Part shown: positions 32,572-35,079 of the stretch, one piece after another
Position numbering within the stretch: position 1 is the stretch's first letter
How the letters are laid out: each line of letters starts with the position of its first letter
From: Fredinandcohnia onubensis
GTDB lineage: Bacteria > Bacillota > Bacilli > Bacillales > Bacillaceae_L
Direction of reading: 5' to 3'
DNA: 35,079 nt
Assembly: GCF_002734215.1 (NCBI RefSeq)
Contig: NZ_NSEB01000008.1
Span: 1-35,079, forward strand
Program-made: the position numbers and the translations under genes
The notes under the pieces: model-generated
What the model saw: only the letters and a program-made list of their open reading frames with translations
Database searches by the model: none
Told to the model about the DNA's origin: nothing

Positions 32572-32768
32572 TACTGCAACTTTCCTTCAAAAACAATCTT
32601 TCTCCCACAAGGTTCGACGCTAATCTCTCCATTACGCGTTACCTCCTGAAATACAGGTTCCTCCATTCTTCTAACAGGAAAATACCCTTCTGCCTTCATT
32701 CGGTCGAGGCATTGATCAATCGTTTCATTTTCTTTCACTTCAAATTTTTGCTTTTTTGGTTTACTCAT
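32571..32768 (-). CDS. yebG: NETI-motif protein YebG
   Basis: A 65-residue, basic, soluble protein with the NETI motif in [20 protein letters not shown], the only recognised feature of this Firmicutes family. The function is unknown. The ATG at 32768 overlaps the yebE stop (ATGA). The stop codon abuts the first PurBox, and I see no terminator between it and the pur promoter. The pair yebE-yebG sits directly before purE in B. subtilis as well, which supports the symbol. Confidence 0.9.
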   Translation of the reverse strand: MSKPKKQKFEVKENETIDQCLDRMKAEGYFPVRRMEEPVFQEVTRNGEISVEPCGRKIVFEGKLQ

Positions 32769-33307
32769 GTTTCAAGTTTTCCTCTCTTAACAGCCTTCAC
32801 CCAGAATCCGCCGTGAATGGACTTTGGTTCATAGGTAATCACAAACGCCTTCGGATCCATATCAGTAATGGTTTTATATAATTTCATCTCATATTTGCGT
32901 GGAGTTAAAATCGTCATCGACAATCTGTCTCCCTCTCTACCTTGGGTTTGCCATGTCGTAACACCGTAACCCTCATCGCGTAATTTTTTCGGCAAATCCA
33001 TCTCATATTCCTTTGTGATTACATTTACCGTAATATATCCGAGCGCAAGCTTTTCTTCAATTTTCATCCCTACAATGACACCAATTCCGTAACCAACCGC
33101 ATATGCCACTAAATTTTGAATTTGATTTAAATTATCTAGTACCAAACCAAGTCCTACGACATAAATAACAACCTCAACCGTACTAATTAACGCAGCTAAA
33201 TACCGCTGCCCCTTCAGCGTCAAGATCATCCGAATCGTAAAAAAGGACACATACACAATATTAATCACTAAAATAATGAGAACCATTACATACGCATTCG
33301 ATAACAA
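32765..33307 (-). CDS. yebE: UPF0316/DUF2179 membrane protein YebE
   Basis: A 180-residue membrane protein with two to three N-terminal hydrophobic segments (about 5-25, 38-56 and 67-82) and a cytosolic C-terminal DUF2179-type domain from about residue 95 ([40 protein letters not shown]). The start is a TTG at 33307 with GGGGGAG five bases upstream. DUF2179 domains occur in several Bacillus membrane proteins. A nucleotide-binding role has been proposed for relatives, but I cannot confirm it here. It is translationally coupled to yebG. Confidence 0.9.
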   Translation of the reverse strand: MLSNAYVMVLIILVINIVYVSFFTIRMILTLKGQRYLAALISTVEVVIYVVGLGLVLDNLNQIQNLVAYAVGYGIGVIVGMKIEEKLALGYITVNVITKEYEMDLPKKLRDEGYGVTTWQTQGREGDRLSMTILTPRKYEMKLYKTITDMDPKAFVITYEPKSIHGGFWVKAVKRGKLET

Positions 33308-33493
33308 ATTTACTCCCCCTTAGGAACCTTTCCTTCTCTTAGCTTACCAAAGTATTCATTTTACTAAACATCTTCCCTAAAGAATACTACCCGAAACATA
33401 TTTTTTCAAATATCTCCCTAGGCACATACCTATTTGATTTCTCATATACTACTTTAGTTGAATTATGCAATTTTGAGGAGGGAACAACAGCCC

Positions 33494-33928
33494 ATGAAAA
33501 TGGACCAATTTAAAAATATGAATAATTGGCGAAAACAATGGGACCATTTTTTTGGTGATGAATTTTGGAATGAATTTACCCCATTTTTGGATAACGCCCA
33601 TTCTCAACTAAATCTTTACCAAGGTGAAAATGAGCTACTCGTCGTCCTAAGCCTACCAGGGTTAACAAAAGTTGAGGATGTCGATATTTATGTAAACCAT
33701 CAAACACTCGAAGTACAAGGAAAAATTAATATGAACTTTAAAGGCTTTGATATCATTCAAGAAGGTATTTTCCAAGGTAGCTTTCAACGAGAAATACAAC
33801 TCCCATACACGGTAAAAGAAGACCGGATTAAAGCAAGCTATAAAAGAGGACTCCTACTCATCCACCTTCACAAACAAATCCCCGATGACTCCCGTAAAAA
33901 AGTCGAGGTAGTAGATCGAGACAAATAA
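33494..33928 (+). CDS. Hsp20/alpha-crystallin family small heat-shock protein
   Basis: A 144-residue small heat-shock protein, an ATP-independent holdase. The alpha-crystallin domain spans about residues 35-130: LYQGENELLVVLSLPGLTKV, then ASYKRGLLLIHLHK, which matches the conserved A-x-x-x-x-G-L signature. A short tail with VEVVD follows. I use the ATG at 33494, although AGGAGG lies 12 bases upstream, a little far; the TTG at 33458 would add 12 residues upstream of that site. No CIRCE or clear sigma-B promoter is visible. It is monocistronic and ends at a shared terminator. Confidence 0.9.
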   Translation: MKMDQFKNMNNWRKQWDHFFGDEFWNEFTPFLDNAHSQLNLYQGENELLVVLSLPGLTKVEDVDIYVNHQTLEVQGKINMNFKGFDIIQEGIFQGSFQREIQLPYTVKEDRIKASYKRGLLLIHLHKQIPDDSRKKVEVVDRDK

Positions 33929-33933
33929 AAGGG

Positions 33934-33965
33934 AAAATCCCTCACGATTTGGGTGGGGGATTCTT
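33934..33965. terminator. Bidirectional terminator between the Hsp20 gene and the DUF3784 gene
   Basis: AATCCCTCAC (33936-33945) pairs with GTGGGGGATT (33953-33962) with one G-T pair. T or A runs flank both sides (AAAAGGGAAA on the left, CTTTTAC on the right), so it can act on both converging transcripts. Confidence 0.75.
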
Positions 33966-34271
33966 TTACTTAGGGTAATTTAGTTTATTTACATATATAA
34001 GTAGGACAATGGAACCAACAACAGTAATGGCCCCATAAAGTAGCCCTATCCATTCGCTTATAAATTCTAAGCCAAATGGAAGCAAAATGGTAAGAACACC
34101 GATCATAATCGTAAACACACCTACTGCTTTTGCTAACTTCTGCCTATCTCCTTTAAACGTTTCTTCATTATATCCGGCAATTAGAGAAAGCATCTTCTTC
34201 TTCCAAACCAATAAACCCATAAAGATACATAAAAACCCGACAATAAAACAGGTGATGAATCCAGCAAGCAT
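33966..34271 (-). CDS. DUF3784 family small membrane protein
   Basis: A 101-residue integral membrane protein with three hydrophobic segments (about 3-22, 49-69 and 75-94). The loop after the first contains AGYNEETFKGDRQKLAKAVG, the conserved motif of DUF3784 proteins. The function is unknown. The ATG at 34271 follows GAGGAGGG. It is transcribed leftward, away from the rRNA operon and its tandem repeat region, and ends at the terminator shared with the Hsp20 gene. Confidence 0.85.
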   Translation of the reverse strand: MLAGFITCFIVGFLCIFMGLLVWKKKMLSLIAGYNEETFKGDRQKLAKAVGVFTIMIGVLTILLPFGLEFISEWIGLLYGAITVVGSIVLLIYVNKLNYPK

Positions 34272-34440
34272 TGGAGGCCCTCCTCTGTAATTTGTTATGT
34301 ATAACGGTATATACGGATTTATGGGGTAGGAGGTTTCAGGAATGGTAGCATTAGGTTAATATATGGTTCGGGTGTTTGGAGTATGTGCAGCTTGCTTTTT
34401 TAGTTGGGGTATACGCTATTTGTGGGGTTTGCGGGGGGTT
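34272..34440. other. Intergenic region before the DUF3784 gene
   Basis: No reading frame that I would call. It must hold the promoter of the DUF3784 gene, but no pair of consensus boxes convinces me. It leads directly into the 53-bp tandem array. Confidence 0.5.
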
Positions 34441-34917
34441 GCGGTATAACACTTATCGTTTTTCGATACGACAATATACCGATTAAGCCATTTGCGGTAT
34501 AGCCTTTATCGTTTCTCGATATGGCGATATACCGTTTATGCTGTTTACGGTATAGGGTTTATCGTTTCTCGAGTTGGTGTTATACCGATTAAGCTGTTTG
34601 CGATATAGTGTTTATCGTTTCTCGAGTTGGTGTCATACCGATTAAGCTGTTTGCGATATAGCCTTTATCGTTTCTCGATATGGGGATATACCATTTTAGC
34701 TGTTTGCGGTATAGCACTTATCGTTTTTCGATACGGGGATATACCGATTAAGCCTTTTGCGGTATAGCACTTATCGTTTTTCGATATGAGGATATACCGA
34801 TTAAGCCGTTTGCGGTATAGCACTTATCGTTTCTCAATATGGCGATATACCGATTAAGCCATTTGTGTTATAGCCTTTATCGTTTTTCGAAATGATGATA
34901 TACCGATTAGGTACTTA
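34441..34917. repeat. Tandem array C: nine units, exact 53-bp period
   Basis: Units begin at 34441, 34494, 34547, 34600, 34653, 34706, 34759, 34812 and 34865, always 53 bases apart; the last is partly degenerate. A typical unit has GCGGTATA, five bases, TATCG, a TTTTT or TTTCT loop, CGATA, then TATACCG. The outer GGTATA/TATACC and inner TATCG/CGATA dyads therefore stack into one hairpin. Units differ by substitutions, and in the third and fourth the inner right arm becomes CGAGT. There are no spacers and no coding potential. It lies just downstream of an rRNA operon. Confidence 0.93.
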
Positions 34918-35025
34918 TTATTTTTCGTTTTTTTCTAATTTCATCATAAAGCGATCACAATACTCACAATTACATTCCTTTATCGAAGAAAACCCACCAT
35001 GATTTCAAATTACTCTTTCCAAACA

Positions 35026-35055
35026 CAAAAAAAGACCAACCATAACGGCTGATCT
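35026..35055 (-). terminator. rRNA operon terminator
   Basis: On the minus strand AGATCAGCC (35047-35055) pairs with GGTTGGTCT (35033-35041) with two G-T pairs and a GTTAT loop, followed by seven T. It starts eight bases after the 5S rRNA end. Confidence 0.88.
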
Positions 35056-35062
35056 CTTAGTT

Positions 35063-35079
35063 GCCTAGCGACGTCCTAC
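35063..35079 (-). rRNA. rrf: 5S rRNA, 3' end only (cut by window edge)
   Basis: The last 17 bases, read on the minus strand, are GTAGGACGTCGCTAGGC, the conserved 3' end of Bacillus 5S rRNA. The rest lies beyond the window. The intrinsic terminator just downstream supports the call and implies that this is the last gene of an rRNA operon on the minus strand. Confidence 0.85.

Overview
The window reads as a chromosome segment of a low-GC Gram-positive endospore-former of the family Bacillaceae. The protein sequences and the gene order gatCAB - putP - camS - ligA - pcrA - pcrB - yerC - yerB - yerA - purDHNMFLQSCBKE - yebG - yebE match, in reverse orientation, the Bacillus subtilis chromosome as I remember it. 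The genus cannot be fixed from the sequence alone. Nearly every gene is on the minus strand, co-oriented with the rRNA operon whose last 5S bases enter at the right edge.

Layout, left to right. 37-3246: gatB, gatA, gatC (tRNA-dependent amidotransferase), whose shared leader carries a 202-bp element with 11-bp terminal inverted repeats. 3670-3987: a thioredoxin-like gene on the plus strand. 4135-5762: the sodium/proline symporter putP, preceded by an overlooked 36-residue membrane peptide. 6114-6773: a HesB/IscA-like protein with no cysteine, then a 54-residue acidic lipoprotein (plus strand). 6822-8369: 1-pyrroline-5-carboxylate dehydrogenase. 8561-14797: pcrB-pcrA-ligA-camS (archaeal-type lipid synthase, helicase, DNA ligase, lipoprotein). 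About 14935-15614: two adjacent, unrelated tandem arrays, both with a 52-bp period. 15738-18915: yerC, yerB, yerA. 19072-19329: a small DUF2892 membrane protein. 19406-32295: the complete twelve-gene de novo purine operon in the order purE-K-B-C-S-Q-L-F-M-N-H-D, which carries PRPP to IMP. A short dispersed repeat sits between purH and purD. 32296-32571: the purE control region, with paired PurR boxes, a sigma-A promoter, a guanine-class purine riboswitch and an intrinsic terminator. 32571-33307: yebG, yebE. 33494-34271: an Hsp20-type chaperone and a DUF3784 membrane protein. 34441-34917: nine tandem 53-bp units, each a potential hairpin. 35063-35079: the 3' end of 5S rRNA after its terminator.

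Most of the window is conserved core housekeeping. The parts most worth a second look are non-coding: three tandem arrays with near-identical periods (52, 52 and 53 bp) but unrelated sequences, all placed after a terminator; the inverted-repeat element in the gatC leader; and the repeat inside the pur operon. Among proteins, the cysteine-free, histidine-tailed HesB-like protein and the hidden peptide before putP stand out. I see no prophage, transposase, CRISPR array, toxin-antitoxin or defence system.
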